The notes below the pieces were generated by a model. That model was not told where the DNA came from. It was given only the letters and a program-made list of their open reading frames with translations, and did no database searches. Below are positions 1-5,922 of a stretch of DNA of 10,393 nt, piece after piece. The DNA comes from Actinomycetota bacterium (GTDB lineage: Bacteria; Actinomycetota; Thermoleophilia; Gaiellales; Gaiellaceae). The stretch is taken from NCBI GenBank assembly GCA_013696185.1, contig JACCZA010000116.1:1-10393 (forward strand), read 5' to 3'. Position 1 is the stretch's first letter. Every line of letters starts with the position of its first letter. The position numbers and the translations under genes were made by a program.

Positions 1-37
1 CGGTGAGCCCCTGTCCCGCTTCCTGCGAAGGAGTTCC

Positions 38-103
38 ATGTACCGGCCCGAACGGCAACGTGCGCTAGGCAGCACGGGCGTTCGAGTCCTGTCATCACAC
101 TGA
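38..103 (+). CDS. Candidate 21-residue leader peptide upstream of the DUF4383 gene
   Basis: A short ORF starts at ATG 38-40, four bases after an AAGGAG Shine-Dalgarno (28-33). It encodes 21 residues and stops with TGA at 101-103, inside the ribosome-binding site (102-108) of the next gene. This layout is seen in translationally coupled leader peptides. The peptide is arginine-rich (4 of 21) and matches no family I know. It has no membrane segment. A chance ORF is quite possible, because only the Shine-Dalgarno and the stop position support it. Confidence 0.3.
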   Translation: MYRPERQRALGSTGVRVLSSH

Positions 104-113
104 GGAGGACGAA

Positions 114-605
114 ATGGCAACGAGAGACATCACTGCGGGCACAGGCGAGAAGTACCGCACCCTCGCGCAGAAGCTCGCGCTGTTCTGGGGCGTCGCGTTC
201 GTGCTCGCCGGCGTGCTCGGCTTCATCCCCGGGATCACGTCGAACTACGACGACCTGAAGTTCGCCGGTCACGATTCCGACGCGGAGCTGCTCGGCCTCT
301 TCCAGGTCAGCATCCTGCACAACATCGTCCACCTGCTCTTCGGCGTGGGCATCCTGATGGCCCGTACCTGGGAGAGCGCCAAGAACTACCTGCTCGGCTC
401 GGGCGTCATCTACGTCGTTCTCGTCCTCTACGGCATCCTGTTCGGCGGGGACAACGGCGACGCCAACTTCGTGCCCGTGAACGACCTCGACACCTACCTG
501 CTGCATCCGGTGCTCGCAATCGGCCTGCTGCTGTCGTACTTCATGAGCCGCCGCGATCGCGACACTGCGTACGACCGCGGCGCGATGGGCACCAGCAGCG
601 TGTAG
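114..605 (+). CDS. DUF4383 domain integral membrane protein
   Basis: This 163-residue protein has four predicted transmembrane helices at about residues 20-40, 60-83, 92-111 and 128-144. The second helix carries an asparagine/histidine pattern (LHNIVHLLFGVG, about 68-79) that I associate with DUF4383, a small membrane family common in Actinobacteria. No biochemical function is established. The short hydrophilic N-terminus and the basic, charged C-terminus (SRRDRD) would both be cytoplasmic. The start is well supported: a GAGGAGG Shine-Dalgarno at 102-108 lies five bases before the ATG. The gene converges on the DUF2382 gene, with a hairpin between them. Its neighbours are putative stress proteins, so a role in envelope stress is a reasonable but unproven guess. 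Confidence 0.88.
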   Translation: MATRDITAGTGEKYRTLAQKLALFWGVAFVLAGVLGFIPGITSNYDDLKFAGHDSDAELLGLFQVSILHNIVHLLFGVGILMARTWESAKNYLLGSGVIYVVLVLYGILFGGDNGDANFVPVNDLDTYLLHPVLAIGLLLSYFMSRRDRDTAYDRGAMGTSSV

Positions 606-640
606 CGAACCCTCGGGCTCATCCCTGGCAGAGAGGGAAA

Positions 641-668
641 GAGAGGGACGGCCGGCGCCGTCCCTCTC
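641..668. terminator. Hairpin between convergent genes, probable bidirectional terminator
   Basis: A perfect 12-bp inverted repeat (641-652 with 657-668) closes a CGGC tetraloop between the stop of the DUF4383 gene (605) and the stop of the DUF2382 gene (680). On the minus strand it is followed by TTT and then pyrimidines. On the plus strand there is no T-run. It is therefore a better terminator for the minus-strand gene, but its position suits both. Confidence 0.6.
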
Positions 669-679
669 GCGTCTCGAGG

Positions 680-1132
680 TCAGTCCTCGTGGATGCGGTC
701 CCGCAGCGCCTCGTCGGCGTCGAGCTCGACCCGCTCCTTGCGGATCTCGTCCTGCACCCGCTCCTGCACCGACACGACCTGCTTGCGGACGATCACGCGC
801 TCCTTCAGCACGATCCGCTTCGTGACGACGAGCTGCTCCTCGTAGACGGGGATCGAGATCGCGCCGTCGGGCAGGTGCTCGATCCGCCCCGAGTCGCCGT
901 CCGAGACGGATGTGCGCTCGAGCCGGACGTCCTGGACCGCGCGCGGCACGAGCTCGTCGACGCTCAGCGTGTCGACGCGCTTCTGGGCCCGGGCATAGCC
1001 GACGCCCGTCCAGCGCTTGCCGACCTCGAGCTCCTCCTCCTGGCGGATCAACAGCCCCTCGACGGGCTCCTCGAGCGGCGCGCCGAGATCGCCTCCGCGC
1101 ACTTCCTGTCGATCTAGGTCGTCGGACTGCAC
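680..1132 (-). CDS. DUF2382 domain protein (YsnF/AvaK-like), short form
   Basis: This 150-residue, highly charged protein has no signal peptide or membrane segment. Two copies of the DUF2382 pattern are visible. The first is an acidic run then QEEELEVGKR (about 31-40), followed by a basic beta-rich stretch. The second starts at IPVYEEQLVVTKR (about 94-106) and ends in a charged segment, DEIRKERVEL. The family occurs in B. subtilis YsnF, a general-stress protein; its biochemical role is unknown. The GTG start is preceded by a purine-rich GGAGGGAGGG Shine-Dalgarno (1137-1146). The gene lies downstream of, and is paralogous to, the PRC-barrel gene. A strong terminator separates them, so it is expressed by read-through or from a promoter I could not see. 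Confidence 0.85.
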   Translation of the reverse strand: MQSDDLDRQEVRGGDLGAPLEEPVEGLLIRQEEELEVGKRWTGVGYARAQKRVDTLSVDELVPRAVQDVRLERTSVSDGDSGRIEHLPDGAISIPVYEEQLVVTKRIVLKERVIVRKQVVSVQERVQDEIRKERVELDADEALRDRIHED

Positions 1133-1160
1133 GTGACCCTCCCTCCGTGGATCTGGACAG

Positions 1161-1188
1161 AAAAACGGGGGCGGTCGCCCGCCCCCGT
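1161..1188 (-). terminator. Strong intrinsic terminator after the PRC-barrel gene
   Basis: On the minus strand a perfect 10-bp GC-rich stem (1165-1174 with 1179-1188) with a 4-nt GCGA loop is followed at once by a T-run (complement of the A run at 1161-1165) and TCTG. It starts about 30 bases after the stop of the PRC-barrel gene and ends about 28 bases before the GTG of the downstream DUF2382 gene. The plus-strand side has no T-run, so it acts on minus-strand transcription. Confidence 0.85.
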
Positions 1189-1219
1189 GTGCTTCTCGTC
1201 TCGTCCCTGAGGCGGGGAC

Positions 1220-1933
1220 TCAGCGGTCCTCGTCCACCTCGACGCGCTCCTTGCGCACCTCGTCGCTGACGGTCTCGGTGGTGGTCTCGACATCCTTGTC
1301 GAGCGAGATCCGCTCCTTGCCGACGACCTGCTTCTCGACGACCGCCTCCTCCCGCTTGAGGGAGACGTCGATCTCCTCCTCGCCGATCTGGCCGCCGGAG
1401 ACAACCTCGTCGATCGGCTGCCGGTCGACGTGCACCGTCTCGCGCTTGAGCTCGACATCGGCCTGCACCGGCTCGGTCTCGACCCACTTGCGCAGACGGG
1501 CGCTGCCGGCCTCGACCTCTCGCTTGCCCACCTGCAGCTCCTCCTCGGAGCGCGTGACCGCGCCGTCGCCTTCGTCGGTCCGGTCCCGCTCGACGTCCAC
1601 GTCCCGGTCGTACCGGTCGTAGTGCGAGCGGTACGACGTGACCCGGTCCTCGTCGAGCTCCATCACGTCGTCGTCGTCGAGCTCGGGGCCCTCGTCGAGC
1701 TGATCCTTGGTGTAGGGGACGTGGAAGCCGTCGTCCTCGAAGTGGCCGCCGCGTACCGGGACGAGCCTGTCGCTCAGCCCGAGGAAGCCGCGACCCACCT
1801 TGAGGTACTCCGGATTTCCGTCATCACCCACCCAGATCTCGCCGACATGCCCGATCTGCTCTCCGTCGGAAGCGATGATGGGCGCGGTTCGCCCTTCCTT
1901 CAGCTCCTCGAGCGTCGGTGCGTTGTACGACAT
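1220..1933 (-). CDS. PRC-barrel and DUF2382 domain protein, putative general stress protein
   Basis: This 237-residue soluble acidic protein has an N-terminal PRC-barrel domain at about residues 14-75 (GEQIGHVGEIWV near 24-35, then a beta-rich YLKVGRGFLGLSDRLVPV stretch). An Asp/Glu-rich and RD-rich linker (about 76-128) follows, then a C-terminal DUF2382 domain (about 129-232) with SEEELQVGKREVEAG and a final EVRKERVEV segment. PRC-barrel/DUF2382 fusions are common in Actinobacteria and Cyanobacteria and are usually annotated as stress proteins; the mechanism is unknown. The ATG has an AGGAGG Shine-Dalgarno (1938-1943) four bases upstream. A SigB/SigF-type promoter lies 38-62 bases upstream. 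The C-terminal half resembles the downstream 150-residue DUF2382 protein, so the two are paralogues. Confidence 0.92.
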   Translation of the reverse strand: MSYNAPTLEELKEGRTAPIIASDGEQIGHVGEIWVGDDGNPEYLKVGRGFLGLSDRLVPVRGGHFEDDGFHVPYTKDQLDEGPELDDDDVMELDEDRVTSYRSHYDRYDRDVDVERDRTDEGDGAVTRSEEELQVGKREVEAGSARLRKWVETEPVQADVELKRETVHVDRQPIDEVVSGGQIGEEEIDVSLKREEAVVEKQVVGKERISLDKDVETTTETVSDEVRKERVEVDEDR

Positions 1934-1970
1934 ACGACCTCCTCGATCTCTGCGGGACTGTCGCCCCCGG

Positions 1971-1995
1971 TTACCCGGGGACGCCGCGCCAAAAC
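1971..1995 (-). promoter_or_regulatory. SigB/SigF-type stress promoter of the PRC-barrel gene
   Basis: Read on the minus strand, GTTT (1992-1995) is followed by a 15-base spacer and GGGTAA (1971-1976). This fits the general-stress sigma factor consensus known from mycobacterial SigF and Bacillus/Streptomyces SigB (GTTT, about 15 bases, GGGTAW). The predicted start site is about 30 bases before the ATG, leaving room for the Shine-Dalgarno. The downstream product is a putative stress protein, which agrees. This is a motif match only. Confidence 0.65.
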
Positions 1996-2001
1996 AGGGG
2001 T

Positions 2002-2017
2002 TCCCTCGTGCGAGGGA
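2002..2017. repeat. 16-bp perfect palindrome, copy 1
   Basis: TCCCTCGTGCGAGGGA reads the same on the other strand apart from the central TG/CA pair. It lies between the dus stop (2024) and the PRC-barrel start, and ends six bases upstream of the -35 element of the putative stress promoter. The identical 16 bases recur at 9759-9774. It could be an operator, or a small hairpin ending the dus transcript, although no T-run follows directly on the minus strand. Confidence 0.6.
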
Positions 2018-2023
2018 GCCGGC

Positions 2024-3082
2024 TCAGCCGCCGCCGTAGACCGAGATCGGCAGCCCGAGCACGACCTCCTCGCGCTCCGGCACGGTTCGCTCGAGTCGCC
2101 GCAGGAGCGCTCGCGCGCCGGGAGCGAGCTCGAGGAGACGTGCCTCCACCTCCGCGGCGCTCGGCAGGCGCACGATCTCCTGGCGGAGCGCGCGCGGGAA
2201 CCGCCCGCCGCCGAGGTACCAGCCGTAGAACTTCTTCAGGAAGCCCGCGGCGCGCCGCTCGCCGAGCTCGCGCACGCTCTCGCGCATGAAGAGGACGAGC
2301 TCGGCGACGACCTCCTCCCGGTCGGGCTGCCCGGGCCGATCCTCCAGCATCGCCCGCAGAGCCCACGGGTTGCCCTGCGCTGCGCGTCCCACCATCACCG
2401 CGGCGGCGCCTGTACGCGCGAGTACCGCCCGCGCCCGGTCGGCCGAGGTGACGTCGCCCGACGCGATCACCGGCACCGGCACCAGCTCGACGAGCTCCGC
2501 CGTGAGCGAGTGGTCGGCGTCGCCCGTGTACATCTGCTGCGCGGAGCGGGGGTGGAGCGTGAGCGTCGAGGCGCCCGCCTCGACGAGCCTCGGTCCCACG
2601 TCCAGGCAGGCGCGCGAGCCGTTCGCGAGGCCGCGGCGGAGCTTGACCGAGACGGGGACGGAGACGGCCCCGGCGACGGCGGAGACGATCCGGGCGGCCC
2701 GCCGCGGCTCCTCGAGCAGAGTGGCCCCGGCGCCCGTCTTCGTCACCTTCCGCACGGGGCAGCCGAAGTTGATGTCGACGAGGTCGGCGCCGGCAGCCTC
2801 GACCATGCGGGCGGCCTCCGCCATCACGGCCGGCTCCGAGCCGAAGATCTGCACCGCCAGCGGATGCTCGTCGCGGGCGATTCGCAGGTAGCCGAGCGTG
2901 CGCTCGTTGCCGTGGTGCAGTCCCGCGCAGCTGACCATCTCGGAGCAGACGAGCCCGGCACCGAAGCGGCGGCCCTGCCGCCGGAAGGCCTGGACGCTGA
3001 CTCCGGCCATCGGCGCGAGCACGAGGCGGGTGGGAATCTCGACGGGCCCGATCGACCAGGGCGAGCGCAGATCGAGCTGCAT
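2024..3082 (-). CDS. dus: tRNA-dihydrouridine synthase (Dus family)
   Basis: This flavoenzyme reduces specific uridines in the tRNA D-loop using FMN and NADPH. The protein has 352 residues, normal for bacterial DusB-type enzymes. The FMN-binding barrel opens with LAPMAGVS (22-29). The catalytic cysteine is Cys108 in NFGCP, followed by KVTKTGAGATLL. Further family landmarks are the VSVKLRRG strand (144-151), HPRSAQQMYTG (177-187), IASGDV (206-211) and the phosphate-binding VGRAAQGNPW (231-240). A helical C-terminal domain (about 255-335) would contact tRNA. I chose ATG 3082 because homology begins there. The open frame extends about 240 codons further upstream, but through the divergent gene and without Dus similarity. 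There is no Shine-Dalgarno; a TACGCT box seven bases upstream suggests a leaderless mRNA. DusB is the likeliest subfamily, not proven. Confidence 0.95.
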   Translation of the reverse strand: MQLDLRSPWSIGPVEIPTRLVLAPMAGVSVQAFRRQGRRFGAGLVCSEMVSCAGLHHGNERTLGYLRIARDEHPLAVQIFGSEPAVMAEAARMVEAAGADLVDINFGCPVRKVTKTGAGATLLEEPRRAARIVSAVAGAVSVPVSVKLRRGLANGSRACLDVGPRLVEAGASTLTLHPRSAQQMYTGDADHSLTAELVELVPVPVIASGDVTSADRARAVLARTGAAAVMVGRAAQGNPWALRAMLEDRPGQPDREEVVAELVLFMRESVRELGERRAAGFLKKFYGWYLGGGRFPRALRQEIVRLPSAAEVEARLLELAPGARALLRRLERTVPEREEVVLGLPISVYGGG

Positions 3083-3089
3083 CCGCCCG

Positions 3090-3095
3090 AGCGTA
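3090..3095 (-). promoter_or_regulatory. Putative -10 box for leaderless dus transcript
   Basis: On the minus strand TACGCT (a TANNNT match) ends seven bases before the dus ATG at 3082, so transcription would begin at or next to the start codon. No -35 match is visible and no Shine-Dalgarno is present. The short motif makes this weak on its own; it gains weight from similar spacing before two other genes in this window. Confidence 0.35.
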
Positions 3096-3141
3096 CTCGA
3101 CGGTGGAGGACGTCCGGCCCGGCGGAGAGAGGTGCCCGGCA

Positions 3142-3147
3142 TATCGT
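3142..3147 (+). promoter_or_regulatory. Putative -10 box for leaderless EreA/ChaN-like gene
   Basis: TATCGT (TANNNT) ends seven bases before the GTG at 3155. There is no convincing Shine-Dalgarno before that GTG and no visible -35 match. The 72-bp gap between the two divergent starts (3082 and 3155) must hold both promoters. Confidence 0.3.
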
Positions 3148-3154
3148 CGGGCGG

Positions 3155-3892
3155 GTGAGGGTGTCCTCGCCCGACGGTTTCGCCGCTGCGGTACGCGCAC
3201 ATCGCTTCGACGAGGTCGCATTCGACGGCGAGGCGGTCGAATGCGCCCGGGCCGCGCTTGTCGGGGCGGGGCTGCTCGTGGTCGGGGAGCCGCACGGTGT
3301 CTATGAGACACCGGGTGCTCTCTACGCCCTCTCCTCCGTGCTCGGCACGCGCGCAGTGGCGTTCGAGTGGTCGCACGAGGAGATGGACGGGCCGGTGCAG
3401 GACTTCGTCTGCGACGGCTGCTTCGACTTCGAGCGCCTCTGGTCTCTGCCCGCCTCGGCGGAGTTCTTCTCCGGCGACGGGCGGATCGCGGCCGGGCACT
3501 TCGCGCTCCTCCGCAGGCTGAGAGACGAGGGCCGTCTCGACCAGGCGATCCTGTTCGACCGGCTCGATCCGGCCCCGCCGCCGGATGACCCGCTCGTGCG
3601 CGATCGTGAGCTGGCCGAGCGCCTGGCGGCGGAGTGGGACGCGCGCTTCCCACTGCTCGTCCTGACGGGCGCGTCTCACGCTCGCCTCGAAGCCGCGGAA
3701 GGCGAGATGATGGCGGCCCATCTGGCGCGCGAGCGGCCTCGATTGCAGCCCGCGATGCTCGACTACGCGAGCGGGCACTGCTGGTCGCGCGGCCGACTCC
3801 ACGACGTCTCGGGACCGATGCCTCCGGCGCCGATCACGCTTCGAGTGCCGGTGGCGACCCCCGCGGTCGTGCCGGGGTCGCCGAGCTCGTAG
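3155..3892 (+). CDS. Putative EreA/ChaN-like fold protein of unknown function
   Basis: This 245-residue soluble protein has no signal peptide. LLVVGEPHG (40-48), a following VAFEWS strand (68-73) and a late LLVLTGASHARLE block (167-179) are arranged as in the EreA/ChaN/TraB superfamily. There, a glycine-glutamate-histidine motif, a glutamate ending a strand and a second histidine form the active or metal/haem-binding site. On this reading His47, Glu71 and His175 are the key residues. Substrate and reaction are unknown, and the assignment rests on motif spacing only. The frame is open for more than 1.7 kb upstream, antisense to neighbouring genes; protein-like sequence begins near GTG 3155 (alternative GTG 3161). 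It is divergent from dus and upstream of greA. The C-terminal 20 residues look unstructured. Confidence 0.75.
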   Translation: MRVSSPDGFAAAVRAHRFDEVAFDGEAVECARAALVGAGLLVVGEPHGVYETPGALYALSSVLGTRAVAFEWSHEEMDGPVQDFVCDGCFDFERLWSLPASAEFFSGDGRIAAGHFALLRRLRDEGRLDQAILFDRLDPAPPPDDPLVRDRELAERLAAEWDARFPLLVLTGASHARLEAAEGEMMAAHLARERPRLQPAMLDYASGHCWSRGRLHDVSGPMPPAPITLRVPVATPAVVPGSPSS

Positions 3893-3907
3893 CGCCGAAA
3901 TCCGACG

Positions 3908-3936
3908 TTGACGGCGGGCGGGCCCGGAGGTAGCAT
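3908..3936 (+). promoter_or_regulatory. Sigma-70-type promoter of greA
   Basis: TTGACG (3908-3913), a 17-base spacer and TAGCAT (3931-3936) give a near-consensus housekeeping promoter in the 110-base gap before greA. The expected start site is about 3942-3944, immediately before a terminator hairpin. It lies just after the stop of the EreA/ChaN-like gene (3892). Confidence 0.65.
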
Positions 3937-3946
3937 GCTCGGCCGC

Positions 3947-3973
3947 GCGGCGCGCTCGAGGCGCCGCTTTTTT
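3947..3973 (+). terminator. Intrinsic terminator in the greA leader
   Basis: A 7-bp all-GC stem (3947-3953 with 3961-3967) and a 7-base loop are followed directly by six T residues and then CTCTCT. It can end transcripts arriving from the upstream gene (stop at 3892). Because the greA promoter lies between that stop and the hairpin, it also sits within the first 30 bases of greA mRNA. It is therefore either a plain terminator with a nested promoter or an attenuator. Confidence 0.8.
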
Positions 3974-4002
3974 CTCTCTGAGTGCGGTCTGGAGGCCGAA
4001 CC

Positions 4003-4476
4003 GTGAAGGAAGTCATCCTCACATCCGAGGGCTACGCCAAGCTGACCGAGGAGATCCGCTACCTCTCGAACGAGAAGCGCCGCGAGGTGGCCGACCGGAT
4101 CCGTATCGCCCGCGAGTTCGGTGACATCTCGGAGAACGCCGAGTACGACGACGCGAAGAACGAGCAGGCCATGCTCGAGCACCGGATCGCGACGCTCGCC
4201 GAGCGGCTCACCGCCGCCCGCGTGATCGAGGCGGGGGACGTCAGCTCCGACGTCGTCTCCATCGGCTCGCACGTGAAGCTGAAGGACATGGACGCCGGCG
4301 AGACCGTCGAGTACCACATCGTGGGCTCGGCCGAGGCGAACCCGGCGGAGCGGAAGCTCTCGAACGAGTCGCCCGTGGGCAAGGCGATCATCGGTCACAA
4401 GAAGGGCGAGGTCGTGGACGTCGCCGCTCCTCGCGGCTCGCTCAAGTTCAAGATCCTGGACATCAAGGCCGCGTAG
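4003..4476 (+). CDS. greA: Transcription elongation factor GreA
   Basis: GreA binds the secondary channel of RNA polymerase and stimulates cleavage of backtracked RNA. The 157-residue length is typical. The N-terminal coiled coil (about 8-75) carries the tip motif GDISENAEYDDAK (40-52), with the acidic residues Asp41 and Glu44 that position the catalytic magnesium. The C-terminal FKBP-like globular domain (about 82-157) has IGSHVKLKD and the conserved SPVGKAIIGHKKGEVVDV (123-140) and PRG. The GTG start follows a GGAGG Shine-Dalgarno (3991-3995) by seven bases. lysS starts 71 bases downstream on the same strand, with no clear terminator between. The leader contains a promoter and an intrinsic terminator. 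Confidence 0.97.
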   Translation: MKEVILTSEGYAKLTEEIRYLSNEKRREVADRIRIAREFGDISENAEYDDAKNEQAMLEHRIATLAERLTAARVIEAGDVSSDVVSIGSHVKLKDMDAGETVEYHIVGSAEANPAERKLSNESPVGKAIIGHKKGEVVDVAAPRGSLKFKILDIKAA

Positions 4477-4533
4477 TCTCAGCCGCTCGGGCGCCCGCCG
4501 CGTCCCGCCGGGACCGTCCGAGGAGCGGGTCAC

Positions 4534-4539
4534 TACACT
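4534..4539 (+). promoter_or_regulatory. Putative -10 box for leaderless lysS transcript
   Basis: TACACT ends eight bases before the lysS ATG (4548), and no Shine-Dalgarno is present. No good -35 match is seen 17 bases upstream (GGACCG). The gene may also be read from the greA promoter. A short GTCCC/GGGAC stem (4502-4514) lies between the genes without a T-run. Confidence 0.35.
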
Positions 4540-4547
4540 CGCGGCCC

Positions 4548-5912
4548 ATGCTGCCCAAGCGCTTTCCGAAGCGAGACGAGATCGCCGCGGCCCGCGCGGC
4601 TGCCGAGGGGCTCGAGGCAGGGGCCGAGGCCGAGACGACGCTTCGGCTCGCCGGCCGCGTGATGGCGCGCCGCGGCCACGGCAAGCTCGTGTTCTACGAC
4701 CTGGTCGACCGCTCGGGGCGGATCCAGCTGCTCTGCGATGCGGCCCGCACGGGTGAGCTCCACCTCGATCTCGGAGACATCGTCGGCGCGACGGGCTCGC
4801 CGGCGCGCACGCGTCGCGGCGAGCCGTCCCTAGCGGTCGACCGGCTCGAGTTGCTCGCCAAGAACGAGCGGCCGCTCCCAGACGTCTTCCACGGGCTGAC
4901 CGATCCCGAGGCGCGCTACCGGCGCCGCTACCTCGACCTGCTCGTGAACGAGGAGTCCCGTGCCGACGCCGTGCTGCGCTCCCGACTCGTGTCGGCGATC
5001 CGGCGCCGGCTCGACGGCTGGGGCTTCATCGAGGTCGAGACGCCGGTCCTGCAGCCCCGCTACGGCGGCGGCAACGCGTCGCCGTTCCTCACGCGCTCGA
5101 ACGAGCTCGACGCCGAGCTCTATCTCCGGATCGCCACCGAGCTCTACCTCAAGCGCCTGGTCGTCGGCGGCCTGGAGCGCGTCTACGAGCTCGGCAAGGA
5201 CTTCCGGAACGAGGGGATCTCCCCGAAGCACAGCCCGGAGTTCACGATGGTCGAGTGGTACGAGGCCTACGCCGACTACCGCGACACGATGGTGCGGATC
5301 GAGGAGCTCGTGAGCTCGGTCGCCCTCGAGCTGCTCGGGCGCACCACCGTCGTCTTCCGCGGCCAGGAGATCGAGCTCGCCCCACCATGGCAACGCGTGC
5401 CCTTCACCGAGGCGCTCGCCGCGGAGGGGCTGTGGACCCGTGAGGAGGGGGAGCTCCGCCGCCGCCTGAGCGAGCGCGGCACCGATACGACTCACGACTC
5501 GACCTGGGCGCAGCTCGTCGACCACGCGCACTCGGCCTACGTCGAGCCGAAGCTGATCCAGCCCACGATCCTCTTCGACTATCCGATCGAGCTCTCGCCC
5601 TTCGCGCGGACGACCGACGACGACCCGACGCTGGTCGAGCGCTTCGAGTTCTTCTTCGGCGGCATCGAGCTCGGCAACGCCTTCAGCGAGCTCAACGACC
5701 CGACCGAGCAGGCCGAGCGCTTCGCGCTGCAGGAGGCGGAGCGGATCGGCGGCGACCCCGACGCCGAGACGGGCGACCCCGACTACGTCGAGGCGCTCGC
5801 CCACGGGATGCCGCCGACCGGAGGACTCGGTCTCGGCATCGACAGGCTCGCGCTGATCCTCACGGGGCGCGAGACCCTGCGCGAGGTCATCCTCTTCCCG
5901 CTCCTTCGCTGA
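4548..5912 (+). CDS. lysS: Class II lysyl-tRNA synthetase
   Basis: This enzyme charges tRNA-Lys with lysine using ATP. The 454-residue protein has an N-terminal OB-fold anticodon-binding domain (about 31-108, LRLAGRVMARRGHGKLVFYDL). A class II catalytic core follows: YRRRYLDLL (124-132), motif 1 near 156-170 (GWGFIEVETPVL), GGGNASPF (173-180), LYLRIATELYLKRLVVGG (191-208), motif 2 with DFRNEGISPKHSPEFTMVEW (218-237), the ELGNAFSELNDP block (374-385) and motif 3 GLGLGIDRLAL (426-436). It is shorter than E. coli LysS (505 residues), mainly because the helix before the OB-fold is reduced. The ATG has no Shine-Dalgarno, suggesting a leaderless mRNA. It follows greA on the same strand and converges with a hydrolase gene. 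Confidence 0.96.
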   Translation: MLPKRFPKRDEIAAARAAAEGLEAGAEAETTLRLAGRVMARRGHGKLVFYDLVDRSGRIQLLCDAARTGELHLDLGDIVGATGSPARTRRGEPSLAVDRLELLAKNERPLPDVFHGLTDPEARYRRRYLDLLVNEESRADAVLRSRLVSAIRRRLDGWGFIEVETPVLQPRYGGGNASPFLTRSNELDAELYLRIATELYLKRLVVGGLERVYELGKDFRNEGISPKHSPEFTMVEWYEAYADYRDTMVRIEELVSSVALELLGRTTVVFRGQEIELAPPWQRVPFTEALAAEGLWTREEGELRRRLSERGTDTTHDSTWAQLVDHAHSAYVEPKLIQPTILFDYPIELSPFARTTDDDPTLVERFEFFFGGIELGNAFSELNDPTEQAERFALQEAERIGGDPDAETGDPDYVEALAHGMPPTGGLGLGIDRLALILTGRETLREVILFPLLR

Positions 5913-5922
5913 GCCCGGTCTC

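Noticed and set aside
76..95. tRNA T-loop-like GTTCGAGTCC
   Set aside because: The flanking bases do not form the 5-bp T-stem, and no anticodon or acceptor arm can be drawn upstream.
1430..3154. Very long plus-strand open frame running antisense through the PRC-barrel and dus genes into the EreA/ChaN-like gene
   Set aside because: The translated product before 3155 is Arg/His/Glu-rich and shows no domain, while the opposite strand encodes recognisable PRC-barrel, DUF2382 and Dus proteins. High GC leaves few stops, which explains the open frame.
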